A stretch of DNA of 14,110 nucleotides. Origin: DAOSVX01 sp964616495 (GTDB lineage Bacteria > Bacillota_I > Bacilli_A > RF39 > UBA660). The DNA lies in assembly GCA_964616495.1 (NCBI GenBank), contig CAZTRF010000027.1, forward strand, positions 1-14,110, in the 5' to 3' direction. The notes beneath the pieces are model-generated. The model did no database searches. It was not told the origin of the DNA and was given only the letters and a program-made list of their open reading frames with translations. Positions 7,491 through 14,110 of the stretch are shown piece by piece. Within the stretch, counting starts at the first letter, position 1; each line of letters starts with the position of its first letter. Both the position numbers and the translations under genes were made by a program.

Positions 7491-7499
7491 TGCTATAAA
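7491..7499 (+). promoter_or_regulatory. Extended -10 promoter, predicted leaderless start of the GH25 lipoprotein gene
   Basis: TG (7491-7492), one base, then TATAAA (7494-7499) form an extended -10 element. Six bases separate it from the ATG at 7506, so transcription would start at or next to that A. No Shine-Dalgarno sequence precedes the ATG. The promoter is back to back with the minus-strand promoter at 7454-7462. Confidence 0.45.
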
Positions 7500-7505
7500 T
7501 AAATT

Positions 7506-8681
7506 ATGAAAAAAATAATGTTTGTTATATTTATTATATTGGCATTTGGTTGCCAGAAAAAAGAGGTTACAACTAAAATTACTATAAATGATGATTTAGA
7601 GTTTTATTATGGATAAAAGGTTTATCTTAATGATTTGGTGACCATTTCTAATGGAAAAATAACTAGTAAGAACTGCTTAATTGACACTGAAAAGCTAGGC
7701 AATAATTATGTGGAGTTTAATTACAAAGATAACAATGATGATGATAATAATCATAAATTTAAAATAAAGATAATTGATGATATTGCGCCTTTAATCTTTT
7801 CATCAAGTAATATTGCTATTAAATTAGGTGATGATACCAATTTGGTTAGTAAAATCTTTTGTGGTGATAATTATGATCGTCATTTAGAATGTAAGGTCAT
7901 TGGAGAATATGATATTAATAAGCCGGGAGAATATAGCCTAAAGTTTGAAGCAACTGATTCATCAAACAATACTACTTCTAAAGATTTTAATTTAATTGTA
8001 AGAGAAAGTCTTAATAAAGGGTCTTCTTCTAAAAAATATTCCATTAATGAATTAATAAGAGATTATAAAAACGAAAATACTATGGTTGGAATTGATGTTT
8101 CCTCTTGGCAAGGAGAAATTGATTGGAAAATGGTAAAAGATTCAGGAGTGGAGTTTGCCATTATCAGAATGGGTTTTGGTCATAATATGGAAAGTAAAAT
8201 GACTATGGATAAATATTTTTTAGATAACTTTAGAAATGCCAAAGAAAACAATATTTTAGTTGGCCTATATTTTTTTTCTTATGCTACTACTAATTGGGAA
8301 GCTGTTGAACAAGTTGATTGGATAATAAGCACTTTAAATGGCCAAAAGATTGATTTACCCATTGCTTTTGATTGGGAATCTTGGAAACAATTTAATAGTT
8401 ATGGAATAAACTTATTAGATCTCAATAATGTGGCCAAAACTTATATGGATGAAATTAATAAAAAGGGTTATCAAGCGATGATGTATGGTAGTGCTAGTTA
8501 TTTAAATAATATCTGGGACACAGATAATTATCCTACTTGGTTGGCTCATTACACAAATAAAACCACATACAGTAGTCCTTACTTTATGTGGCAATTAAGT
8601 AACATAGGAGAAGTTCCTGGTATAAATGGTGATGTTGATTTAAATATTTTATATATTGATAGGTGGAAAAACCTTAAATAA
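7506..8681 (+). pseudogene. GH25 muramidase lipoprotein gene interrupted by an in-frame TAA
   Basis: Reading from ATG 7506 gives MKKIMFVIFIILAFGC, a lipoprotein signal with its cysteine at residue 16, then a strand-rich segment ending FYYG. The TAA at 7614-7616 (codon 37) follows. The same frame then continues without another stop to 8681. The text on either side, FYYG-stop-KVYLNDLVTI, reads as one Ig-like domain, so the stop falls inside a domain rather than between genes. A single base change (for example GAA or AAA to TAA) would explain it. Without the stop the protein would have 391 residues: lipid anchor, two Ig-like domains, a Ser/Lys linker and a GH25 catalytic domain (about 192-388). 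It may be a true nonsense mutation, a strain-level variant, or an assembly error. Confidence 0.75.
7635..8681 (+). CDS. Open part of the interrupted gene: Ig-like domain plus GH25 muramidase
   Basis: From GTG 7635 the open frame encodes 348 residues without a secretion signal. Residues 45-123 form an Ig-like domain with the typical DINKPGEYSLKFEATDSSNN segment and a C76/C86 pair. Residues 149-345 are a GH25 lysozyme domain, which cleaves the beta-1,4 bond between N-acetylmuramic acid and N-acetylglucosamine in peptidoglycan. GIDVSSWQGEIDW contains the conserved D154, AFDWE provides the catalytic pair D246/E248, and FMWQLSNIGEVPGINGDVDL is the usual GH25 ending. The catalytic domain looks intact and shows no decay beyond the upstream stop. 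No good ribosome site precedes this GTG; AAAAGG at 7615-7620 is too distant. Translated alone, the product would stay in the cytoplasm, away from its substrate. Its 3' end overlaps the convergent Nudix gene by 8 bases. Confidence 0.8.
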   Translation: MVTISNGKITSKNCLIDTEKLGNNYVEFNYKDNNDDDNNHKFKIKIIDDIAPLIFSSSNIAIKLGDDTNLVSKIFCGDNYDRHLECKVIGEYDINKPGEYSLKFEATDSSNNTTSKDFNLIVRESLNKGSSSKKYSINELIRDYKNENTMVGIDVSSWQGEIDWKMVKDSGVEFAIIRMGFGHNMESKMTMDKYFLDNFRNAKENNILVGLYFFSYATTNWEAVEQVDWIISTLNGQKIDLPIAFDWESWKQFNSYGINLLDLNNVAKTYMDEINKKGYQAMMYGSASYLNNIWDTDNYPTWLAHYTNKTTYSSPYFMWQLSNIGEVPGINGDVDLNILYIDRWKNLK

Positions 8682-9078
8682 CATCAATTATTTGTTTTAC
8701 TTCTTCCCATAATTCTTTTAAGTTGGAATAAGTTAATTTATCGGACACTTCATTATAAGGTATCCATATCAATTCATGAACTAATTCTTTAGAAAATATT
8801 TTATTACTTTTTTTAAGAGGCCTTGCCAGGTAGAAATGAACTTCAGCATTATCTCCGACTCCATCTATATAATTAACAACTGGCAATTCATTAGAAATTA
8901 GCTTACATACTAAACCAGTTTCTTCTTCCGTTTCTCTTAAAGCACATTCTTCATATGATTCTCCCTCATCTAAATGACCTTTGGGAAACGAATAATCATT
9001 TTGTTTTTTACGATAAATTAGTCCAATATTTTTAGTTTTTACATCCAGTAAAATGGTGCCAGCTTTTTTAATACTCAT
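8674..9078 (-). CDS. Nudix hydrolase
   Basis: This 134-residue cytoplasmic protein has a complete Nudix box (GX5EX7REUXEEXGU): G34, E40, R48-E49, E52-E53 and G55-L56. T50 occupies the usually aliphatic U position. The glutamates bind the metal ions used to hydrolyse nucleoside diphosphates linked to another moiety. The N-terminal KKAGTILLD strand and the FPKGHLDEGES segment resemble small single-domain members such as Ap4A or (d)NTP pyrophosphatases, but the substrate cannot be fixed from sequence. It follows the Sel1-repeat gene by 14 bases and probably shares its mRNA. Its ribosome site is weak (AAAGAGAGAG), consistent with coupling. Its stop overlaps the end of the convergent GH25 frame. 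Confidence 0.92.
   Translation of the reverse strand: MSIKKAGTILLDVKTKNIGLIYRKKQNDYSFPKGHLDEGESYEECALRETEEETGLVCKLISNELPVVNYIDGVGDNAEVHFYLARPLKKSNKIFSKELVHELIWIPYNEVSDKLTYSNLKELWEEVKQIIDVI
8676..8693. terminator. Weak candidate hairpin at the GH25/Nudix convergence
   Basis: AAATAA (8676-8681) and TTATTT (8688-8693) form a six-base AT-only stem around CATCAA, with GTTTTAC following on the plus strand. It is very weak; I list it because no better terminator separates these overlapping convergent genes. Confidence 0.2.
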
Positions 9079-9092
9079 ACTACTCTCTCTTT

Positions 9093-10385
9093 CTATTTTA
9101 TTCCTTTTTCTTTAGCTATTTTTAATAATTTATTAGCCAGTTTAGAATCTTTTTGAATATTTAAATCTTTAAATCCGTTTAAATAATAATAAGTAGCTAA
9201 ATTATAATAACTATAGTAATTTCTTTCATTAATAGGTGCCTCACTTGATTTAAGATAATATAAATAGGCCCGACCCAAATCTCCTTTTTTGCGATAATAT
9301 TCACCCACCTTATTGAGTGCCCAACTTTCTCCTAAATCGGCACTTATTTTGTAATATTTTAAAGCCTCTTCTATATTATTTTTTCTTTCATAAATAAGTC
9401 CTAAGTTATTATAGGCATAAACATACCCGCTTTCACTAGCCATTTTAAAATAAGTAATGGCCTTTTTTTCATTTATCTTTTTATCAGGAGTTAATCCCTC
9501 TAATAAACATTTACCCATTGTATTTAAAGCTGATATACTTCCTAAGACAATAGCCTTATTTAAATATTGCCAAGCCGTTTCAAAAGCCTTTTTAACTCTT
9601 TTAGTTAATATTAAATTTGCTACCATAAAACACCCTTTAGGATGGTTCTTTAAAGCCGATAACAAATAATATTCATAACAGACTTCATAATCAGTTTGGC
9701 CTGTAATGTAGGCACTAAATTCCAAAGATCCCAATTCAGCATTAGCATATTTATTTCCTTTTTTACCCAACTCTTTTAAACTAGTTATATAGCTAAACCC
9801 TTCATAAAGTTTAATACTTAAATATTCATCTAATTCCTTTTGATTAATATTAGTCGTTAAGGGCTGAATAAATATTGGTTGATTATTTTCTAAAACAATA
9901 TATATTAAGAAATTGATAATGGCTTCATATTGATTATCTTTATTTATGAGCTCTTCTTGTTTACAAATATATTCTTTTGATAGATGTAAATCACCTGACG
10001 AAAGTAAAAGTAATTTTTGATTTAATTTTTTTAGACTTTTACTTTTATTAATAATGGCTAAGGTTTCGCTATTAGATTGATAAATTCTTTCATCTAAAAC
10101 CGATAACAAACCTAAAACAATATCTATAAAAATCAATTTATTATTTTCATACTCTTTTTTTAAATTTAAATAAATATTTTTATATTCAAGACCGATGGCT
10201 CTACAACCAATGCAATAATTATTAACAGTTGTAGCATTAACTTCTCCTATATTAAAGATAATAGAAAAAAGCAAAGGCTGCATTGCCGAACCTTTATTAC
10301 TGGCAAGCCCTTTAATTAAATTAAATAAATTACCTAATGAAAGATAACTTTTATTATCGTTCATTCTCACATATTTTCTTTTCAT
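9093..10385 (-). CDS. Sel1-repeat (TPR-like) protein
   Basis: This 430-residue protein has no signal peptide or membrane span. From about residue 213 to the C terminus it has roughly six Sel1-type helical repeats, for example AITYFKMASESGYVYAYNNL and ALKYYKISADLGESWALNKV. Such repeats form a superhelix that binds other proteins. The N-terminal half (1-200) is an unassigned, mostly helical domain. It contains NNYCIGCRAIG, with C58 and C61 spaced CxxC, but no second pair for a zinc site. The start ATG lacks a ribosome site and lies six bases after an extended -10 box, so translation may be leaderless; Met8 is an alternative start. It is first in an operon with the Nudix gene. A scaffold or regulatory role is likely, but the partner is unknown. 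Confidence 0.85.
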   Translation of the reverse strand: MKRKYVRMNDNKSYLSLGNLFNLIKGLASNKGSAMQPLLFSIIFNIGEVNATTVNNYCIGCRAIGLEYKNIYLNLKKEYENNKLIFIDIVLGLLSVLDERIYQSNSETLAIINKSKSLKKLNQKLLLLSSGDLHLSKEYICKQEELINKDNQYEAIINFLIYIVLENNQPIFIQPLTTNINQKELDEYLSIKLYEGFSYITSLKELGKKGNKYANAELGSLEFSAYITGQTDYEVCYEYYLLSALKNHPKGCFMVANLILTKRVKKAFETAWQYLNKAIVLGSISALNTMGKCLLEGLTPDKKINEKKAITYFKMASESGYVYAYNNLGLIYERKNNIEEALKYYKISADLGESWALNKVGEYYRKKGDLGRAYLYYLKSSEAPINERNYYSYYNLATYYYLNGFKDLNIQKDSKLANKLLKIAKEKGIK

Positions 10386-10391
10386 ATATTT

Positions 10392-10400
10392 ATTATACCA
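10392..10400 (-). promoter_or_regulatory. Extended -10 promoter of the Sel1-Nudix operon, predicted leaderless
   Basis: On the minus strand TG (10400-10399), one base, then consensus TATAAT (10397-10392). Six bases follow before the ATG at 10385, so the predicted transcription start is the A of the start codon. There is no Shine-Dalgarno sequence. Confidence 0.55.
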
Positions 10401-10405
10401 TAAGT

Positions 10406-10425
10406 TGTGGATTTGCTGTGGATAG
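10406..10425. promoter_or_regulatory. Two DnaA-box-like 9-mers, 11 bp apart
   Basis: TGTGGATTT (10406-10414) and TGTGGATAG (10417-10425) match the DnaA box TGTGGATAA at 7 and 8 of 9 positions, in the same orientation and one helical turn apart. They lie over the expected -35 region of the Sel1 promoter and just upstream of the symporter promoter. DnaA binding is only an inference. Confidence 0.3.
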
Positions 10426-10432
10426 ACATTTA

Positions 10433-10462
10433 TAGACTTTTTTCTTAGATAATCTATATAAT
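10433..10462 (+). promoter_or_regulatory. Promoter for the DAACS symporter
   Basis: TAGACT (10433-10438), an 18-base spacer and consensus TATAAT (10457-10462) precede the gene. A strong AAAGGAG ribosome site lies at 10470-10475, about six bases before the ATG. Confidence 0.5.
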
Positions 10463-10480
10463 TATAGTGAAAGGAGATAT

Positions 10481-11725
10481 ATGAAAAAGATATTTAAAAA
10501 CTACAAATTAGCCATAGCCATGATTGCCTCAATTATTTTAGGAGCCATAGCTGGTCTCATATTCAAAGAAGATATTATTATCGTTAAACCATTAGGAGAT
10601 TTATTTCTGAATTTGTTATTAGTTATTATTGTTCCTTTAATTTTTTTAACTATTACTACTTCAATTGGAAAAATGAGTGAACCCAAAAGAATTGGTAAAA
10701 TACTAGTAACTACTATCATTATGTTTATTATTGCCTCTTTAGTAAGTGTTACAATAGGATTGGTTAGCGTTCGATCAATCAAATTAGTTAATCCCACCGA
10801 TGGTGAAAAAATTAAAGAAAGTTTAATCTTGGAAAATGAGATTACAAATGATGAGGACTTAAACATTTTAGATAAAACAGTTAATGCTTTAAGTGTTAAT
10901 AGTTTTTCAAAATTAATTACTAACGATAGCTTAATTGCTTTAATAGTATTTTCAATTATTTTAGGAATTGCTATTAATTTATCCAAAGAAAAAGGAAAGG
11001 CTTTTTTAAATACTTTAGATAGTGCCAATACGGTTATTCAAAGATTTATAGGGATCATCATGTATTATGCCCCTATTGGCCTAGGTTGTTACTTTGCCAC
11101 CTTAATAGGAACCTTTGGTAAAGAAATAGCTATAGGTTATACTAAAACATTTATCATTTACACCATTACTGCCATTTTGTTTTACTTTATTATCTATTCT
11201 TTATATGCAATTATTGCTGGTGGTAAAAAAGGATTGGTTAGTTATTGGAAAAACATATTACCAGCTACTTTTACTGCTTTAGCTACCTGTTCATCCGCAG
11301 CTTCTATTCCAGTAAATACTACCTGTACTAAAAATATTGGAGTATCTGATGATATTGCCGATACGGCCATTCCATTAGGAACTAGCTTTCATAAAGATGG
11401 TTCAATTATTGGTAGTGTCTTTAAAATAATGTTTCTCGTCTATTTATTTGGTGCTAATGTAGGAATTGGAAAAATATTGGTAATTGCTTTAATAGCAACT
11501 TTATTAGTAACAGCAGTCCCAATTGGAGGGGGAACAATTTCTGAAACATTAATTATTACAATGTTAGGGTTTCCGCTAGCAGCCTTGCCTATCCTAACTA
11601 TTATTGCTACTATCATAGATCCTCCGGCAACAGTATTAAATGTTGTTGGAGACAGTGCTAGTAGTATGCTAATAGCTCGAAGCATAGATGGTAAAAACTG
11701 GTTGAAGAGAAAAGTTAAAGTTTAA
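10481..11725 (+). CDS. Dicarboxylate/amino acid:cation symporter (DAACS family)
   Basis: This 414-residue membrane protein has the fold of glutamate/aspartate transporters: eight hydrophobic segments and two re-entrant hairpins. HP1 is marked by TCSSAASIPV (269-278), the TM7 motif is HKDGS (304-308), HP2 is VPIGGGTISETL (346-357), and TM8 carries D380-PPAT-VLN387-VVG-D391. It should import a small amino acid or carboxylate driven by Na+ or H+. Aligned with GltPh from memory, TM8 D394, T398, N401 and D405 are kept, but the substrate carboxylate-binding arginine R397 is alanine (A383). The cation motif NMDGT is HKDGS, with N310 and M311 replaced by His and Lys. A neutral substrate and altered ion coupling are therefore likely. 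The gene is monocistronic with its own terminator. Family assignment is secure; the substrate is open. Confidence 0.93.
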   Translation: MKKIFKNYKLAIAMIASIILGAIAGLIFKEDIIIVKPLGDLFLNLLLVIIVPLIFLTITTSIGKMSEPKRIGKILVTTIIMFIIASLVSVTIGLVSVRSIKLVNPTDGEKIKESLILENEITNDEDLNILDKTVNALSVNSFSKLITNDSLIALIVFSIILGIAINLSKEKGKAFLNTLDSANTVIQRFIGIIMYYAPIGLGCYFATLIGTFGKEIAIGYTKTFIIYTITAILFYFIIYSLYAIIAGGKKGLVSYWKNILPATFTALATCSSAASIPVNTTCTKNIGVSDDIADTAIPLGTSFHKDGSIIGSVFKIMFLVYLFGANVGIGKILVIALIATLLVTAVPIGGGTISETLIITMLGFPLAALPILTIIATIIDPPATVLNVVGDSASSMLIARSIDGKNWLKRKVKV

Positions 11726-11739
11726 CCTTTAACTTTTTT
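11708..11739. terminator. Bidirectional terminator between symporter and phosphoketolase genes
   Basis: AAAGTTAAAG (11711-11720) pairs perfectly with CTTTAACTTT (11727-11736) around a six-base loop, followed by six T on the plus strand. The symporter TAA lies partly in the loop, and the phosphoketolase stop lies at the far foot of the stem. The minus-strand tail is TTTTCTCTTC, so it probably serves both genes but is stronger on the plus strand. Confidence 0.8.
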
Positions 11740-14056
11740 ATTTCCATTTCCAATTAATAATTTCGGGAATATCTTTACCAAACTCTCCAATATATTCTTC
11801 GTGTTTCTTTAGCATTCTTTTACAATAGTTTTCTAACTTTTTATTAGGGTTTTTAATATATTTTAGAATATCCAAAATTAAATGGTAACGATCTATTTTA
11901 TTTTGAACCCTCATATCAAAGGGAGTAGTAATAGTTCCTTCTTCTTTATAACCATGAACATGAATATTATGATTATGACGATTATATATTAATTGATGAA
12001 TCAAAGATGGATATCCATGAAAATTAAAAATAATTGGTTTATTTTTAGTAAATAGCTTATCGTAATCTTCATCAGTAAGACCATGAGGATGTTTGTTGTG
12101 GCTTTCCATTTTCATCAAATCAATAACATTAACTACCCTAACCTTTAAATCAGGCATATAGTCTTTAATAATGGTTACAGCAGCTAGTACTTCTAAAGTA
12201 GGCGTATCACCAGCACAACCTAGTACCACATCGGGATTCTTTCCTTTATTGCTACTGGCCCATTCCCAAACACCTATTCCTTTGGTACAATGCTTAATTG
12301 TATCATTCATATTAAGCCATTGAAAACTTGGATGTTTGCTAGCCACAATAACATTAATATAATTATTTGTCCCTAAAATATGGTTAACAGAGCAAATTAA
12401 TGAATTGGCATCATAAGGCAGATACATCCTAACCGTATCGGCTTTTTTGGTAACTAAATGATTTAAAAATCCTGGATCTTGATGAGTAAAACCATTATGG
12501 TCTTGTTGCCATACATGACTAGATAAAATATAATTTAAAGATGCTATTTCTTTACGCCAAGGAAGTTCTTTAGTTACCTTTAACCATTTAGCATGTTGAC
12601 TAGTCATTGAATCTATTATTCTAATAAAAGCTTCATAAGAATGGAATAATCCATGACGTCCGGTAAGTAAATAGCCCTCTAGAACTCCTTCACATAAATG
12701 CTCTGATAATATTCCATCTAATACTCTGCCGTTAATACTTAACAGTTCATCTTTATCATTAGTTATTGCATTCCACATTTTTTTAGTACTATCAAAAATA
12801 TAATTTAATCTATTAGAAATGGCCTCATCGGGTCCAAATATTCTAAAATTTTTATTATTTTCATTTAAAGAGAAAACCTCTTGGAGATATTTACCCAGTT
12901 CTCTCATATCTTCGGCTTTACCACTTCCCGGACTAGGAACAGATACCTCATACTTTTTAAAATCTGGTAATTTTAATTTTTTTAGTAATAGGCCCCCATT
13001 AGCTATTGGATTTAATCCCATTAATTGGTTATCTTTTGGTCTTAAATCTCTCAATTCTTTTATCAATTTACCACTCTCAGTAAATAGCCTTTCAGAATGA
13101 TAACTTTTTAACCATTTTTCTAACTTTTTTAAATCTTCTTCATCATTTACACTAAAAGGTATTTGATGAGCTTTATATGTTCCAACTATGTCTTTAGGTC
13201 CGGTCATTCCTTTAGGTGTTCTTAAAACAATCATTGGAGTATATAAACGAGCGTTCTTAATTTTAGCTTTTTCTTTTATAAATTTAATATCATGAACAAC
13301 TTGATCCATAACTTTAGCCATTTTACGATGTAATCCTCTTCCACTATTTCCGATTACATAGTATGGATAATAACCCATTCCTCTTAGATAATTATCTAAT
13401 TCTGATTTACTAATTCTTGATAAAACTGTCGGATTATTTATTTTCCATTCGTTTAAATGAAGAATTGGTAAAACTGTGCCATCAGTTAGTGGATTAATAA
13501 ATTTATTTAACTGCCAACTAGCTGCTAGCGGTCCCGTTTCGGCCTCTCCATCGCCAATAATACAAGCTGCTATTAAGGATGGATTATCCAAAACTGCTCC
13601 ATAAGCATGTGCTAGGCTATAACCCAATTCTCCACCTTCATTAATACTTCCGGGAGTTTCAGGAGCCACGTGGCTGGATATTCCTTTGGGAAAACTAAAC
13701 TGTTTCATTAATTTTTTGAGACCTTCTTCATCTTCGGTAATATCTGGATATATCTTAGTATAACTTCCTTCTAAGTATAAATTACTGACTAAAGCATTTC
13801 CGCCATGGCCCGGTCCTGAAATATAAATCATATTTAAATCATATTTTTTTATAATTCTATTTAAATGAACATAAATAAAATTTTGACCTGGTACCGTTCC
13901 CCAATGACCTACTATTTTAGGTTTTACATCGCTTAACTCTAGTTTTCTTTTCAATAAAGGATTATCCATTAAATATAATTGGCCTACTGATAAATAATTT
14001 GTTGCATTGTAATACTCGTTTAACTTTGTAATTTCCATAAATGAAATTCTTCCCAT
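11738..14056 (-). CDS. xfp: Xylulose-5-phosphate/fructose-6-phosphate phosphoketolase
   Basis: This 772-residue thiamine diphosphate enzyme splits xylulose 5-phosphate (often also fructose 6-phosphate) with phosphate into acetyl phosphate plus glyceraldehyde 3-phosphate or erythrose 4-phosphate. Family landmarks appear in order: GHWGT (H51), GPGHGG (H84), SHVAPETPGSINEGGELGY (128-146), cofactor-binding IIGDGEAETGPLA (166-178), HLN (200-202), FRIFGPDE (404-411), HLCEG (E456), LLTGRHG (463-469), QHAKWL (487-492) and QQDHNGFTHQDPG (517-529, H520). The length is slightly below the usual 790-825. HLNEWKI replaces the more common HLNGYKI. AGAGGG eight bases upstream supports ATG 14056, but Met7 also has GGGAAG before it, and homologous starts vary. 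Acetyl phosphate would supply ATP through acetate kinase, suggesting heterofermentative sugar use. Confidence 0.97.
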   Translation of the reverse strand: MGRISFMEITKLNEYYNATNYLSVGQLYLMDNPLLKRKLELSDVKPKIVGHWGTVPGQNFIYVHLNRIIKKYDLNMIYISGPGHGGNALVSNLYLEGSYTKIYPDITEDEEGLKKLMKQFSFPKGISSHVAPETPGSINEGGELGYSLAHAYGAVLDNPSLIAACIIGDGEAETGPLAASWQLNKFINPLTDGTVLPILHLNEWKINNPTVLSRISKSELDNYLRGMGYYPYYVIGNSGRGLHRKMAKVMDQVVHDIKFIKEKAKIKNARLYTPMIVLRTPKGMTGPKDIVGTYKAHQIPFSVNDEEDLKKLEKWLKSYHSERLFTESGKLIKELRDLRPKDNQLMGLNPIANGGLLLKKLKLPDFKKYEVSVPSPGSGKAEDMRELGKYLQEVFSLNENNKNFRIFGPDEAISNRLNYIFDSTKKMWNAITNDKDELLSINGRVLDGILSEHLCEGVLEGYLLTGRHGLFHSYEAFIRIIDSMTSQHAKWLKVTKELPWRKEIASLNYILSSHVWQQDHNGFTHQDPGFLNHLVTKKADTVRMYLPYDANSLICSVNHILGTNNYINVIVASKHPSFQWLNMNDTIKHCTKGIGVWEWASSNKGKNPDVVLGCAGDTPTLEVLAAVTIIKDYMPDLKVRVVNVIDLMKMESHNKHPHGLTDEDYDKLFTKNKPIIFNFHGYPSLIHQLIYNRHNHNIHVHGYKEEGTITTPFDMRVQNKIDRYHLILDILKYIKNPNKKLENYCKRMLKKHEEYIGEFGKDIPEIINWKWK

Positions 14057-14083
14057 AAAAAATACCCTCTATTCTATAACAAA

Positions 14084-14089
14084 ATTATA
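14084..14089 (-). promoter_or_regulatory. -10 box of the phosphoketolase promoter
   Basis: On the minus strand consensus TATAAT lies at 14089-14084, giving a leader of about 20 bases that contains the AGAGGG ribosome site (14070-14065). The -35 would fall at or beyond the right edge, so the promoter is only partly visible. A poorer extended -10 (TG-T-TATAGA, 14081-14073) overlaps it. Confidence 0.45.
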
Positions 14090-14110
14090 TCACGTATAAT
14101 GTTGAACATA

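Noticed and set aside
7614..7616. Programmed readthrough or recoding of the TAA in the GH25 gene
   Set aside because: The downstream context (TAA AAG) does not match a known readthrough motif, and TAA is not used as a sense codon in any other gene here. A mutation or sequence error is simpler.
10406..10425. Replication origin
   Set aside because: Only two imperfect DnaA-like boxes, with no dnaA/dnaN neighbours and no AT-rich unwinding cluster of boxes.
10501..11028. Long open frame on the minus strand opposite the symporter
   Set aside because: It is a shadow of the symporter coding frame, with no ribosome site and no recognisable protein features.
12819..13100. Plus-strand open frame inside the phosphoketolase gene
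   Set aside because: It lies opposite a highly conserved enzyme and has no start signal or domain.

Overview
The window is an AT-rich, compactly arranged stretch of what looks like a low-GC Bacillota genome, possibly an uncultured gut Bacilli or RF39-like lineage. This rests on codon use, AGGAGG-type ribosome sites, Gram-positive envelope genes, and the absence of outer-membrane or periplasmic partners. No rRNA, tRNA, CRISPR array, insertion sequence or phage gene was seen. None of the ten complete genes ends in TGA; they end in TAA or TAG.

Layout, left to right. (1) 1-498, minus: the N-terminal half of a radical SAM protein of the putative DNA modification/repair family, cut by the window edge. 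(2) 636-1499, minus: an unrecognised membrane-anchored extracytoplasmic protein whose stop codon lies in its terminator loop. (3) 1620-5683, plus: a tightly coupled operon of a MacB/LolD-type ATPase, a large FtsX-like permease with an extracytoplasmic coiled-coil hairpin, and a GNAT acetyltransferase. (4) 5690-7432, minus: a membrane-anchored protein in which a thioredoxin-like domain (CSHC) seems inserted inside a repeated beta-blade domain. (5) 7506-8681, plus: a GH25 muramidase with Ig-like domains, separated from its lipoprotein signal by one in-frame TAA. (6) 10385-8674, minus: an operon of a Sel1-repeat protein followed by a Nudix hydrolase. (7) 10481-11725, plus: a glutamate/aspartate-type (DAACS) symporter with altered substrate and cation motifs. 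(8) 14056-11738, minus: a phosphoketolase.

Functionally the window mixes cell-envelope work (ABC system, extracytoplasmic thiol protein, GH25 muramidase, orphan anchored protein) with metabolism (phosphoketolase, amino-acid uptake, nucleotide clean-up). The phosphoketolase suggests fermentation through acetyl phosphate. The most notable points are the thioredoxin insertion, the nonsense codon in the GH25 lipoprotein, two genes whose extended -10 promoters predict leaderless mRNAs, and the unusual symporter site residues. I did not find an obvious complete defence or mobile system.
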